In this document: piece by piece, positions 27,398-35,966 of the stretch
Numbering within the stretch: position 1 is the stretch's first letter
Layout: the number at the start of each line of letters is the position of its first letter
Assembly (NCBI RefSeq): GCF_009497155.1
Contig: NZ_WINI01000001.1
Coordinates: 558,001-622,000, forward strand
Direction of reading: 5' to 3'
DNA length: 64,000 nucleotides
From: Glaciimonas soli
Lineage (GTDB): Bacteria > Pseudomonadota > Gammaproteobacteria > Burkholderiales > Burkholderiaceae_D
Translations under genes and position numbers: made by a program
The notes under the pieces: generated by a model
Database searches by the model: none
What the model saw: the letters and a program-made list of their open reading frames with translations, nothing else
Told to the model about the DNA's origin: nothing

Positions 27398-28786
27398 TCA
27401 CTCGGACAGAAAGCGCATCTTAAACTGGCGGCCTTTGATATTACCGCTACTCAAGCGACGAAAAGCGTGTTGCGCAATACTCCGTTCCAACGCCACATAG
27501 GTCATGAATTCAAAGACATTAATCTTGCCGACTTGTTCTTTTTTCAAACCGACATCGCCAGTCAATGCGCCCAACAAATCGCCCGGACGCAGCTTGTCTT
27601 TTTTACCGCCCATGATGCAAAGTGTGACCATCGGCGCAGGTAACGCTTCGCCATCGGCCGGTGTTAATGCCTCCAGATCAAACCAGGTTACTGGTCCGTT
27701 TTGATATTCCTCAATCAGCCTGACCCATTTTTTCTCATTCGGCGCACATAAATTCAATGCCAGGCCTTGAGCATGGCCGCGGCCGGTACGTCCAATGCGG
27801 TGAATATGAACTTCGGTATCTTTGGAAACATCCACATTGATCACAGCATCCAGGCTTTGAATATCCAAACCGCGCGCAGCAACATCCGTAGCGACCAGGA
27901 CTGAACAACTCTGATTGGCAAATTGCAGCAAAATTTCATCGCGCTCACGCTGTTCCAAATCACCGTACAAAGCAACTGCGCTAAATCCCTGATCGCGTAA
28001 TTGTTCTGCCAACTCACGACAATGAATTTTGGTATTGCAAAACGCGATGGTTGAAACCGGTTTGAAATGATGCAGCAAAGCTGCTACAGCCGCATTGCGG
28101 CCATCCGCAGTCACCGGATAAAAACGTTGTTCAATTTGATTGGCGCTATGTTGCGCCTCAATTTTTACTTCGACCGGATTGCGCAAAAATTCCGCGCTGG
28201 CTTTACGAATATCATCTGGATAAGTCGCTGAGAACAACAAGGTTTGGCGGCGCGCCGGGCAAGCGCTGACGATGCCGGAAATTTCCTCGTAAAAGCCCAT
28301 ATCGACCATGCGATCGGCTTCATCTAGCACCAGCGTCTGGACCTTGGAAAGATCGATGCTGCCACGACCGATATGATCACGAATCCGTCCCGGTGTGCCG
28401 ACTACAATGTGCGCGCCGTGCTCCAACGAACCGATTTGCGGGCCCATCGGTGAACCACCGCACAAAGTCAAAATTTTGACATTGTCGGTAAAGCGCGCCA
28501 AACGTCGCAACTCTTGTCCGACCTGATCGGCCAGTTCGCGGGTTGGACACAGCACCAAACCTTGAATCGCAAAATACGACGGATTAAGTTTATGCAAAAT
28601 GCCAATTCCAAAAGCCGCAGTTTTACCGCTGCCGGTTTTAGCTTGTGCAATCAGATCGTGTCGATCAAGTATCACCGGCAAGCTCTGCGCTTGAATTGCA
28701 GTCATGTTGTGATAGCCAAGGTTGCTGAGATTGCTCAGCATGGCTGGGGAAAGAAGGGAAAGTGTCGAAAATGGAGGAGTAGTCAC
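27398..28786 (-). CDS. dbpA: ATP-dependent RNA helicase DbpA
   Basis: 462 residues. The DEAD-box motifs are Q-motif (LGYHNMTAIQAQSLPVIL), AKTGSGKTAAFGIG, PTRELADQVG, VLDEADRMVDMGF, FSATYPDDIR, VATDVAARGLDI and HRIGRTGRG. The C-terminal RNA-binding domain (LCIMGGKKDKLRPGDLLGAL, IGKINVFEF-like GKINVFEFMTYVALE) recognises hairpin 92 of 23S rRNA in E. coli and marks this as DbpA, a 50S assembly factor. The start is GTG; it matches the known N-terminus better than later ATGs. Confidence 0.93.
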   Translation of the reverse strand: MTTPPFSTLSLLSPAMLSNLSNLGYHNMTAIQAQSLPVILDRHDLIAQAKTGSGKTAAFGIGILHKLNPSYFAIQGLVLCPTRELADQVGQELRRLARFTDNVKILTLCGGSPMGPQIGSLEHGAHIVVGTPGRIRDHIGRGSIDLSKVQTLVLDEADRMVDMGFYEEISGIVSACPARRQTLLFSATYPDDIRKASAEFLRNPVEVKIEAQHSANQIEQRFYPVTADGRNAAVAALLHHFKPVSTIAFCNTKIHCRELAEQLRDQGFSAVALYGDLEQRERDEILLQFANQSCSVLVATDVAARGLDIQSLDAVINVDVSKDTEVHIHRIGRTGRGHAQGLALNLCAPNEKKWVRLIEEYQNGPVTWFDLEALTPADGEALPAPMVTLCIMGGKKDKLRPGDLLGALTGDVGLKKEQVGKINVFEFMTYVALERSIAQHAFRRLSSGNIKGRQFKMRFLSE

Positions 28787-29280
28787 AATGATGTATTAGA
28801 ACTTAGTAGCGATGAATTGCGAGAGTCTAACAGGCATCACGATAAGCAAGTTAAAACAGGTATGCGACGATTCTTGGATTTGGAGGTGCGCTGACAACCG
28901 GAGCACAGCTGTGCGACCATCGATTACCATATGTAACAGATATCAATAACCTATTACATTTTGATCATTCAAACAATCTGATAAGCGTGCAATGGTGGCG
29001 GCAAACGCTATGGTGCAGTCTTGAGTTATACAGAAGTGCGTGCCCGGAAGGGCAATGCGACCGGAGCATCAAAACAGGTTCCTGTGTGCTCATCGCAAAA
29101 AAAGTTACTCCAATACCACACCGGACCGCGACTGCCGTACTTGGAGATTTCCTCAACTCTGAATGGCCATGACGGACCAAACCCGGGCGGCAACAACAAA
29201 GAGTGAGGCACATCGCGCGAGTCGAGCCGGTTACAAAGACTTGCTCAAACTAAGATTTCGACACGACTCGCAAGTCCGGT
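28787..29280. other. Intergenic region, 494 bp, with a doubtful 61-codon ORF
   Basis: A minus-strand frame at 29026-29211 (GTG start, product beginning MPHSLLLPPGFGPSWPF and rich in W, F and C) has plausible codon use but no recognised family and no clear ribosome site. It could be a gene remnant. The rest shows nothing. The block lies at the edge of the flavin monooxygenase cluster and its composition is more GC-rich than the dbpA side. Confidence 0.25.
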
Positions 29281-29814
29281 TCAGCAGGGCTGTACCGTTC
29301 CGTAGCGGCCCCGCCAATAGACCAGCGCGTCGTCCGGTTCCGGAGCGGCAATCACCGCTTGAACTCGGCCAATCACAATTGAATGCGTATTCCGGTCGAT
29401 CATTTCGTCAACACTGCAATCGAACGCGATTTGCGCATCTTTCAACACCAATGCACCGGTAGCCAGAGTTACCCAGTCCCCCTTGGCATATCGGGCAGCC
29501 CCCGTCATACCGCCCTTGCCGGCAAACTGGTCGGCAAGATAGCGCTGATTCGGAGCCAGCACGCTGACCCCGAAATGCGGATAGCGACTTAGTAGCGGCC
29601 ATGACGACGAATCGCGGTTGACACACACCATCAAGGAGGGCGGATCGACGGACAACGAGACGACGGAGGTCGCGGTCAAGCCGGAACGATCCTCGCCCTT
29701 ACCAACCGTCACCACGCATACTGCGCCCGCCATATGTCGCATTGCTGAGCGAAAAAGATCGGCGGTTGCGGTCGCTGCCTGATCCCCAACGCTAGTGCAA
29801 TTATTGGATTTCAT
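29281..29814 (-). CDS. Flavin reductase (FMN-binding split-barrel, HpaC/DszD type)
   Basis: 177 residues. The family pattern is visible: FRSAMRHMAGAVCVVTVG, GLTATSVVSLSVDPPSLMVCVN, FGVSVLAPNQRYLADQFAG and a C-terminal YWRGRYGTV. Such proteins reduce FMN with NAD(P)H and hand it to a partner monooxygenase. It is 12 bases downstream of the LLM monooxygenase gene, with ribosome site GAGG, so the two form a two-component system. Confidence 0.9.
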   Translation of the reverse strand: MKSNNCTSVGDQAATATADLFRSAMRHMAGAVCVVTVGKGEDRSGLTATSVVSLSVDPPSLMVCVNRDSSSWPLLSRYPHFGVSVLAPNQRYLADQFAGKGGMTGAARYAKGDWVTLATGALVLKDAQIAFDCSVDEMIDRNTHSIVIGRVQAVIAAPEPDDALVYWRGRYGTVQPC

Positions 29815-29826
29815 ATTGACCTCGGC

Positions 29827-30954
29827 TCATGTAGCCACACGAACAGCGTCCTGGCGCAATCCGCGTTTAACCAAAATTGGTAAAACGTTATCGCGGAAGT
29901 AAGGAAACTCTTTCACGTAATCGACAAATGACAACGTAGTCCCGCGAAAACCCGCTTCATGCAATGAAATGATGCCATCGGCGACTTGCTCGGGCGTGCC
30001 AACCAGCGGGAAACCGCCGTGTCCGATCGCCATTCGGTCTCGAATCTGGGCAAGTAGGTCATGCGGGAAGGAATACGCATGAGCAAACTGGAGGTTCATC
30101 AGATTGTCGACTGCAGGCCAATCGACGTTGTTTCTACCAAAATGCTCAAGGTACTCTTTGGCCTCTGCCTCTGTCGGACGGCACACGACATGCGAAAAAG
30201 TCAGTACATCGATATTTTTCCCCTTGTTGAGGGCCTCGTTCTTGAGTTGCTTGATTTCATCACGTGAACGATTCAGATCAATCGCTGGAGTGAAAAGGAA
30301 ATTGGCGTTTTGCATCGCAAAGGCGCGCCCTTCGCCGGAACCGGCGGCGTTAAGAATTGGCGGCGTGCCAGCATAGGGCTTCGGGTCTGCGTGTACTTTT
30401 TTCAAGTTGAAAAACGAACTATCCCAATCGAAAGTACCGGAATCGCTCCACAATTTCTGAATCACGTCGTACCAATCTTGCGCGTAAGCGTACCGCGCTT
30501 CATGACCGCTAGGCAGATCCAATCCCAATGCTTCGTACTCTGGCTGGTTCCAACCGGCGACAATATTTAAGCCCGCCCGCCCGCCACTGATCTGGTCCAG
30601 TGTTGCAATCTGTTTCGCTACGACAACCGGATTGTTGGCTGCCGTATGCACGGTCGCAAAGACTGTGATTTGCCGTGTCTGGCTTAGCAAACCGGCAGCC
30701 CATGTAATTGTTTCCAGTACATTACCGTGGAAATTGGTTTCGCCGCCATAACCGATCCAGCGCGCAATCGGCAACATGAAGTCGATCCCGGCGTCGTCCA
30801 GCATACGTGCCAGCTGTAAATTGTTGTCCCAGGAATTGTTCCAGCGCTCAGGCACCTTGGTGACCGACATCCCACTCGAACAATTAGACGCAAACGTTCC
30901 CAAAAGAAATTGATCGCGCCGAAACATGCTGTTAACTGATTGTTGAACATTCAT
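29827..30954 (-). CDS. LLM-class FMNH2-dependent monooxygenase
   Basis: 375 residues of the bacterial-luciferase-like TIM barrel. Recognisable stretches are LGTFASNCSSGMSV, MLDDAGIDFMLPIARWIGYGG, FATVHTAANNPVVVAKQIATLDQISGGRAGLNIVAGWN (in pieces) and GHGGFPLVGTPEQVADGI. The overall pattern recalls RutA, DszA/SsuD and alkanesulfonate or pyrimidine monooxygenases; the exact substrate cannot be assigned. It is co-transcribed with the flavin reductase and divergent from a winged-helix regulator. Ribosome site GGAG 8 bases before ATG. A 12-bp tandem repeat lies in its leader. Confidence 0.87.
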   Translation of the reverse strand: MNVQQSVNSMFRRDQFLLGTFASNCSSGMSVTKVPERWNNSWDNNLQLARMLDDAGIDFMLPIARWIGYGGETNFHGNVLETITWAAGLLSQTRQITVFATVHTAANNPVVVAKQIATLDQISGGRAGLNIVAGWNQPEYEALGLDLPSGHEARYAYAQDWYDVIQKLWSDSGTFDWDSSFFNLKKVHADPKPYAGTPPILNAAGSGEGRAFAMQNANFLFTPAIDLNRSRDEIKQLKNEALNKGKNIDVLTFSHVVCRPTEAEAKEYLEHFGRNNVDWPAVDNLMNLQFAHAYSFPHDLLAQIRDRMAIGHGGFPLVGTPEQVADGIISLHEAGFRGTTLSFVDYVKEFPYFRDNVLPILVKRGLRQDAVRVAT

Positions 30955-30972
30955 TATTTAGTCTCCATATTT

Positions 30973-31032
30973 TTTAATTTAAAATGTAAATTACACTTTA
31001 ATTTGCAATTTAATTTACGCTTTAATTTAAAC
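30973..31032. repeat. 12-bp tandem repeat, five units
   Basis: Five consecutive 12-base units: TTTAATTTAAAA, TGTAAATTACAC, TTTAATTTGCAA, TTTAATTTACGC, TTTAATTTAAAC. Four start with identical TTTAATTT at 30973, 30997, 31009 and 31021. The array begins 19 bases upstream of the LLM monooxygenase start, in its 5' leader. A minus-strand frame of 78 codons from a TTG at 31190 passes through it (reading K-L-rich tetrads) and ends in TAATG overlapping the monooxygenase start. Confidence 0.75.
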
Positions 31033-31335
31033 CTAAAAATTTTTAGCTGCAAGCCCTTTTGATATTGCGACGCAGCATTCCTTCGGAGAAGTATTGAATA
31101 TGCAATTACCACTCGTAGCCCTGCTTGCCGAGCGCAACCAAGGTCCGTATCGATAAAAATTTGGTGGTCATTGACGACGATGTCTGTCAACGGGAGGGCT
31201 CGGGCGGCGTTGCCTTGCTCTCAGATTTTCGAGAGACTCCTATCTACTGTATATGCTGGCGGCAATATAGATAGTTCTGGAAAAGCGACATGTCTTGCCA
31301 TAGAATCATCGGACATAACGTTCTCGGAGTAATTA
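31033..31335. promoter_or_regulatory. Divergent promoter region of the monooxygenase and its regulator
   Basis: The 303 bases between the repeat array and the regulator gene must hold both promoters. No strongly consensus promoter or palindromic operator is evident by eye. Confidence 0.3.
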
Positions 31336-31914
31336 ATGGCACGTCCTGCCGCTTCAGATTTTGATCTACATTGGCATCTTGCAACCACCGACCACGAAAT
31401 CGCCGTCACGGAATTTGAATTCTGTGTATTGCGAATGGAAGAGGCGTTCCAGAGATGGCAATCCGAGTGCCTGGCTGCCGGTACCGCTCAGGAATGGAGC
31501 GGCTTCGATAATGCCGTTCTACATGTTCTTAGAATGAAAGATCGACCGAAATCCGTTACCGAGATAGCACGCGTGCTGAATCGGGACGATTTATCGGCCT
31601 TACAGTATTCGCTGCGCAAATTGCAGTCACAAAAGTTAATCGAAAAGGAAGTTAGTACAAAAGGGCTGCGTCGCGGGGTGCGCTATCAGGTAACCGAGCA
31701 TGGTCGCAAGGTCACGGAGAATTTCGCCGAGAATCGACGCGCGTTACTGATCTCACTAACCAGCACAATGGCCGACTCCGACGAACAACTTAAAAACGCG
31801 ACGCGTACGATGGCCTTTATGACCGGGATTTACGAGCATGCGGCTCGGATCGCAGCCACGCATGCTCTGGCCATAGACGTCAGGCAAGCCCCACAGCTGA
31901 AACGAGAGGAATAA
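31336..31914 (+). CDS. MarR-like winged-helix transcriptional regulator
   Basis: 192 residues. A central winged helix (about residues 60-130: DNAVLHVLRMKDRPKSVTEIARVLNRDD, LRKLQSQKLIEKE, YQVTEHGRKV) is flanked by helices that probably dimerise. It resembles predicted MarR-type regulators with an N-terminal helical extension. Divergent orientation to the LLM monooxygenase and flavin reductase suggests control of that pair. No strong Shine-Dalgarno site is seen; CGGAG lies about 11 bases upstream. Confidence 0.8.
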   Translation: MARPAASDFDLHWHLATTDHEIAVTEFEFCVLRMEEAFQRWQSECLAAGTAQEWSGFDNAVLHVLRMKDRPKSVTEIARVLNRDDLSALQYSLRKLQSQKLIEKEVSTKGLRRGVRYQVTEHGRKVTENFAENRRALLISLTSTMADSDEQLKNATRTMAFMTGIYEHAARIAATHALAIDVRQAPQLKREE

Positions 31915-32038
31915 GAGTAAGAATCGCACATTGGTCTTTTTAGGCGCATAAAATGTGAAACACCATATGTTGCGAAGCATTTCCACTAGTACCTATATAG
32001 CTTTATGAACCCTCTGGCCTGTCCGACAGACTGGGCAG

Positions 32039-32307
32039 TCACCGGTTTTCTGCTTCGATAGTTTTCGCTGCGATAGTGGTTTCGTTACGCAGCGTTCGCA
32101 CGGTATTGCGCACCGATTGCATACACAGATCAATATCCGTCAGCGGCGTGTCAACCAAGCTGAACTTGTAGTTGACATGCGCCTGCATTTCGTCAGCGGC
32201 GCACCTATTGCTTTTAGCGGGTCGATTGCAGCAACCGAATCGATACTTTCACCGAAAGGTGTCGGTTAGTTCTGCACAATGCACGAGCTTACTTTGATAT
32301 CCGTCAT
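32039..32307 (-). pseudogene. Remnant of an unidentified gene with a stop and a frameshift
   Basis: The minus strand from the ATG at 32307 reads MTDIKVSSCIVQN, then TAA (32266-32268) where CAA would restore the frame, then PTPFGESIDSVAAIDPLKAIG. Reading then continues only after a shift of frame, with DEMQAHVNYKFSLVD and LTDIDLCMQSVRNTV, to a TGA at 32039. The protein-like character of both halves suggests a decayed gene; I do not recognise the family. The remaining sequence of the gap (31915-32414) shows no other gene. Confidence 0.45.
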
Positions 32308-32414
32308 GATCAGAGAGACAATCAGCGACATCGCCGCGCATGCGAAAACTCCACCTTAGACATGACTACGATGAAAATGTTGGTCAGAGCCAATCAAAGA
32401 GTGATCATTTGTTG

Positions 32415-32909
32415 TCAGCCATGTAGCTTTTCACGACTCACCACCACGCCATCAGCGTCGACATAGATCCAGTCACCAGAATTGATTGCGATATTCGCAA
32501 TGGATACCTGCAGATCCTTTTCACCGGCACCTAATCGAACGCTGCGCTTTGGATGCGTAGCAAGTGCGCGTATGCCCACATTACATGCATCCAACTCAAC
32601 CGAGTCACGAACGCAACCATTGACGACTATCCCTGCCCAGCCGTTTTCTTCGGCTAACTTGCCCAGCTTTCCCCCGACCAGTGCGCAGCGTAAACTACCG
32701 CCGCCATCGACCACCAAAACTTGTCCATTGCCTTGGGTTTCCAGTGCGGCGCGCACCAAAACGTTGTCTTCAAATACTTTCACGGTGCGGGCTGGACCGC
32801 AAAATTTCACTTGCTGGCCGAAGCGCTGGAAAATTGGTGGTAAGACGCTGAGATTGCCAGTGCTTAATTTGGACTCGTTGTCGTCACAGATATCACACGT
32901 TGTAAACAT
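32415..32909 (-). CDS. rraA: RraA-family protein (RNase E activity regulator / HMG aldolase homologue)
   Basis: 164 residues, typical length. The conserved blocks [33 protein letters not shown] and [11 protein letters not shown] are present; the last carries the G-x-x-R-D signature. E. coli RraA binds and inhibits RNase E; related Burkholderiales proteins are 4-hydroxy-4-methyl-2-oxoglutarate aldolases, with GG..R..D residues for activity, which are also present here. Either role is possible. Ribosome site AAGGA. The gene is downstream of clpB but separated by a terminator. Confidence 0.88.
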   Translation of the reverse strand: MFTTCDICDDNESKLSTGNLSVLPPIFQRFGQQVKFCGPARTVKVFEDNVLVRAALETQGNGQVLVVDGGGSLRCALVGGKLGKLAEENGWAGIVVNGCVRDSVELDACNVGIRALATHPKRSVRLGAGEKDLQVSIANIAINSGDWIYVDADGVVVSREKLHG

Positions 32910-32931
32910 TTGAAGGTCCTTAATAAAAATT

Positions 32932-32969
32932 GGGCTGGAATGATGGATTGCTCATCCATCATTTCAGCC
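32932..32969 (-). terminator. Terminator of clpB
   Basis: GGCTGAAATGATGGA and TCCATCATTCCAGCC form a long stem with one mismatch; on the minus strand it is followed by CAATTTTTATT. It lies between the clpB stop and the rraA start. Confidence 0.85.
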
Positions 32970-33008
32970 CAGACAATAGCATACGAGATTGTTGTTTAAT
33001 TCAGTCTC

Positions 33009-35621
33009 TTATGCGCTCGGCTCGCCTTTATCAAAAACAAGTTCGCCGTTATGAACATGGATATGCACGGTATCTTTCGGACCGAATTTCCCTTCCAACA
33101 TTTGTTTGGACAAAGGATTTTCGATCTGCTGTTGGATCGCCCGTTTCAATGGGCGTGCACCGTACACCGGATCAAATCCAGCTTCTGCAATTTTTTGCAA
33201 ACCAGCTTCTGAGATATCCATAGTGATATCCATTTTTGCCAGTCGTTGCTCCAAAATGCTTAACTGTATCTTGGCGATAGCTCCAATGTTTTTCTCATCC
33301 AAAGCATGGAATACAACGATTTCATCGATACGATTGATGAACTCTGGACGGAAATGGCTACGCACTTCACCCATCACTTCCATCTTGACTACCGATGGAT
33401 CGCTGCCTTCCATTGCCTGAATACGATGTGATCCTAAATTCGATGTCATAACGATCACCGTATTTTTGAAATCCACTGTACGGCCTTGCCCATCGGTCAT
33501 ACGTCCATCGTCTAATACTTGTAGCAACACATTAAAGACATCCGGATGCGCCTTCTCGATTTCATCGAGCAAAATCACGCTATAAGGTTTGCGCCGTACC
33601 AATTCAGTCAGGTAGCCGCCCTCCTCATAGCCAACATAGCCAGGTGGTGCGCCGATCAAACGCGCCACGGAATGCTTCTCCATGAATTCGCTCATGTCGA
33701 TACGTATCATGGCATCTTGGGTATCAAACAAAAATCCCGCCAACGCCTTGCACAATTCAGTTTTACCGACACCAGTCGGGCCTAAAAACATGAAGGAACC
33801 ATATGGTTTATCCGGATCGCTCAAACCCGCGCGTGACCGACGAATGGCATCCGACACCGCAGCTATCGCCTCATCCTGACCAACTACGCGTCGATGCAAT
33901 TCATCTTCCATGCGCAACAATTTATCGCGGTCACCTTGCATCATTTTTGATACGGGAATACCAGTGGCGCGCGAAACGATCTCAGCAATTTCCTCCGCGC
34001 CCACCTGCGTGCGCACCAAGGTTGGCTTTGGATTGCTTTCTGGGTGCGCATTCGCAAACTCGTCTTGTTTAGACTGGGCTTCCAATGCTTTTTCTAGCTC
34101 ATTAAGTTTGCCGTATTTCAACTCAGACACTTTTTGCCAATCGCTATTACGGGTTGCGTCTTCAATTTGAAGGCGCAATTTTTCGATCTCTTCTCTCAGA
34201 TGCTGACTGCCCTGCGCGCTGGCTTTTTCTGACTTCCAGATTTCTTCCAGATCAGCGTATTCGCGTTCCAGCTTTTCGATTTCTTCCTCGATCAGAGCCA
34301 GGCGTTTTTGCGATGCTTCGTCTTTTTCTTTCTTAATGGCTTCACGTTCGATTTTCAGTTGAATCACGCGTCGATCCAGCTTGTCCATCACTTCGGGCTT
34401 GGAGTCAATTTCAATCTTGATTTTAGCGGCCGCTTCATCGATCAAATCAATCGCCTTATCCGGTAAAAAGCGGTCCGTGATGTAGCGATGCGACAGCTCG
34501 GCCGCGGCGACAATAGCGGGATCCGTGATATCAACGCCATGATGGACTTCGTATTTTTCCTGTAAGCCGCGCAGAATCGCAATCGTCGCTTCAACGCTAG
34601 GTTCGCCAACGATAACTTTCTGAAAACGACGTTCCAGTGCGGCGTCTTTTTCAATGTATTTACGATATTCATCCAACGTGGTCGCGCCAACGCAATGCAA
34701 TTCACCACGCGCTAAAGCGGGTTTCAGCATATTCCCGGCATCCATTGCGCCTTCAGCTTTACCGGCGCCGACCATGGTGTGCAGCTCATCGATGAAAACG
34801 ATGGTTTGCCCTTCGTCTAACGAGATTTCTTTCAGTACGGCTTTCAGGCGCTCTTCAAATTCACCACGGAATTTTGCACCGGCCAGCAATGACGCCATGT
34901 CTAACGACAAAACGCGTTTCGACTTCAGGCTGTCCGGCACTTCACCATTGACGATACGCTGCGCCAAACCTTCGACGATGGCAGTTTTACCGACGCCAGG
35001 TTCGCCAATCAGGACTGGGTTATTTTTGCTGCGACGCTGTAATATTTGTATCGCCCGACGAATTTCGTCATCGCGGCCAATCACTGGATCAAGCTTACCT
35101 AAGCGCGCACGCTCAGTCAGATCTAACGTATATTTTTTCAACGCTTCCCGTTGACCTTCGCCATCTTGTGAAGCCACATTGTCGCCACCGCGTACTGCAT
35201 TAATCGCCGCTTCCAACGCTTTGCGGGTTAAGCCGTTTTCACGCGCCAGTTTGCCAGCGTCGGATTTATCGTCTAGCAAGCCAAGTAACAGCATCTCGCT
35301 GGCGATGAATTGATCGCCGCGTTTCTGCGCTTCTTTATCTGCCAGATTGAGCAAAGCCAACAGATCGCGGCCTATTTGCATTTCGCCAGCGTTGCCTGAC
35401 ACTTTAGGCAAACGTTCCAGCGCTGCTTTTAGGGCAGTCGATAAAGCAGCAACGTTCACACCGGCTCGCTGCAACAGCGAACGTGCACTACCGTCATCTT
35501 GATTGAGCAAGGCGATCAGCGCATGTAATGGTTCGATATATTGATTGTCATTGCCAACCGCCTGGCTTTGGGCATCAGCAATCGCTTCCTGCAATTTCGT
35601 TGTAAGTTTGTCAAAACGCAT
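33009..35621 (-). CDS. clpB: Protein disaggregase chaperone ClpB
   Basis: 870 residues from the ATG at 35621 (GGAGAG upstream; an ATG four codons earlier is unlikely). ClpB is a hexameric AAA+ disaggregase that works with DnaK. It contains an N domain ([21 protein letters not shown]), the first ATPase (GEPGVGKT near residue 206, [13 protein letters not shown]), the long coiled-coil middle domain (about 400-530) that separates ClpB from ClpA, and the second ATPase (GPTGVGKT near 607, [14 protein letters not shown]). A sigma-32-like promoter lies upstream. Confidence 0.97.
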   Translation of the reverse strand: MRFDKLTTKLQEAIADAQSQAVGNDNQYIEPLHALIALLNQDDGSARSLLQRAGVNVAALSTALKAALERLPKVSGNAGEMQIGRDLLALLNLADKEAQKRGDQFIASEMLLLGLLDDKSDAGKLARENGLTRKALEAAINAVRGGDNVASQDGEGQREALKKYTLDLTERARLGKLDPVIGRDDEIRRAIQILQRRSKNNPVLIGEPGVGKTAIVEGLAQRIVNGEVPDSLKSKRVLSLDMASLLAGAKFRGEFEERLKAVLKEISLDEGQTIVFIDELHTMVGAGKAEGAMDAGNMLKPALARGELHCVGATTLDEYRKYIEKDAALERRFQKVIVGEPSVEATIAILRGLQEKYEVHHGVDITDPAIVAAAELSHRYITDRFLPDKAIDLIDEAAAKIKIEIDSKPEVMDKLDRRVIQLKIEREAIKKEKDEASQKRLALIEEEIEKLEREYADLEEIWKSEKASAQGSQHLREEIEKLRLQIEDATRNSDWQKVSELKYGKLNELEKALEAQSKQDEFANAHPESNPKPTLVRTQVGAEEIAEIVSRATGIPVSKMMQGDRDKLLRMEDELHRRVVGQDEAIAAVSDAIRRSRAGLSDPDKPYGSFMFLGPTGVGKTELCKALAGFLFDTQDAMIRIDMSEFMEKHSVARLIGAPPGYVGYEEGGYLTELVRRKPYSVILLDEIEKAHPDVFNVLLQVLDDGRMTDGQGRTVDFKNTVIVMTSNLGSHRIQAMEGSDPSVVKMEVMGEVRSHFRPEFINRIDEIVVFHALDEKNIGAIAKIQLSILEQRLAKMDITMDISEAGLQKIAEAGFDPVYGARPLKRAIQQQIENPLSKQMLEGKFGPKDTVHIHVHNGELVFDKGEPSA

Positions 35622-35652
35622 AGTTCTCTCCAAATTAATCTAATGAATAGCA

Positions 35653-35679
35653 AGTTGGGATACTGCGACTGATTTCAAG
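35653..35679 (-). promoter_or_regulatory. Heat-shock (sigma-32) promoter of clpB
   Basis: On the minus strand CTTGAAA is followed after 13 bases by CCCAACTT, against the sigma-32 consensus CTTGAAA-N13-CCCCATTT. It lies 32 bases upstream of the clpB start codon. Confidence 0.75.
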
Positions 35680-35861
35680 CAAATAAAGCAACAATTTCCT
35701 GAAAATAACAAAGAAAACATGACCAAATTACAGCACTCAATGCAGGCGTTGAGCAATAGCCTACCTATATCAGAACTCCTGGAGCAATAACTCTATAAAT
35801 CAAACACTTATGAAACTATCGAGGCAACCGATTTTGTGCTTAAAATTAGTGCAATTTTTGC

Positions 35862-35891
35862 TTGACGCGACAAAAGCCAGTTACGTACACT
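35862..35891 (+). promoter_or_regulatory. Sigma-70 promoter of mltD
   Basis: TTGACG (35862-35867), an 18-base spacer and TACACT (35886-35891), about 75 bases upstream of the mltD start. Confidence 0.6.
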
Positions 35892-35966
35892 GCGCTTTAA
35901 CTCTTTCATTACCGGTTGATGACAGCCGCTTAGGTACGATTATGTACAAAATACGAACAAAATCCC

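Noticed and set aside
30973-31032. Possible CRISPR or origin iterons
   Set aside because: Units are 12 bp without spacers, and no replication gene is near; treated as a tandem repeat in a gene leader.
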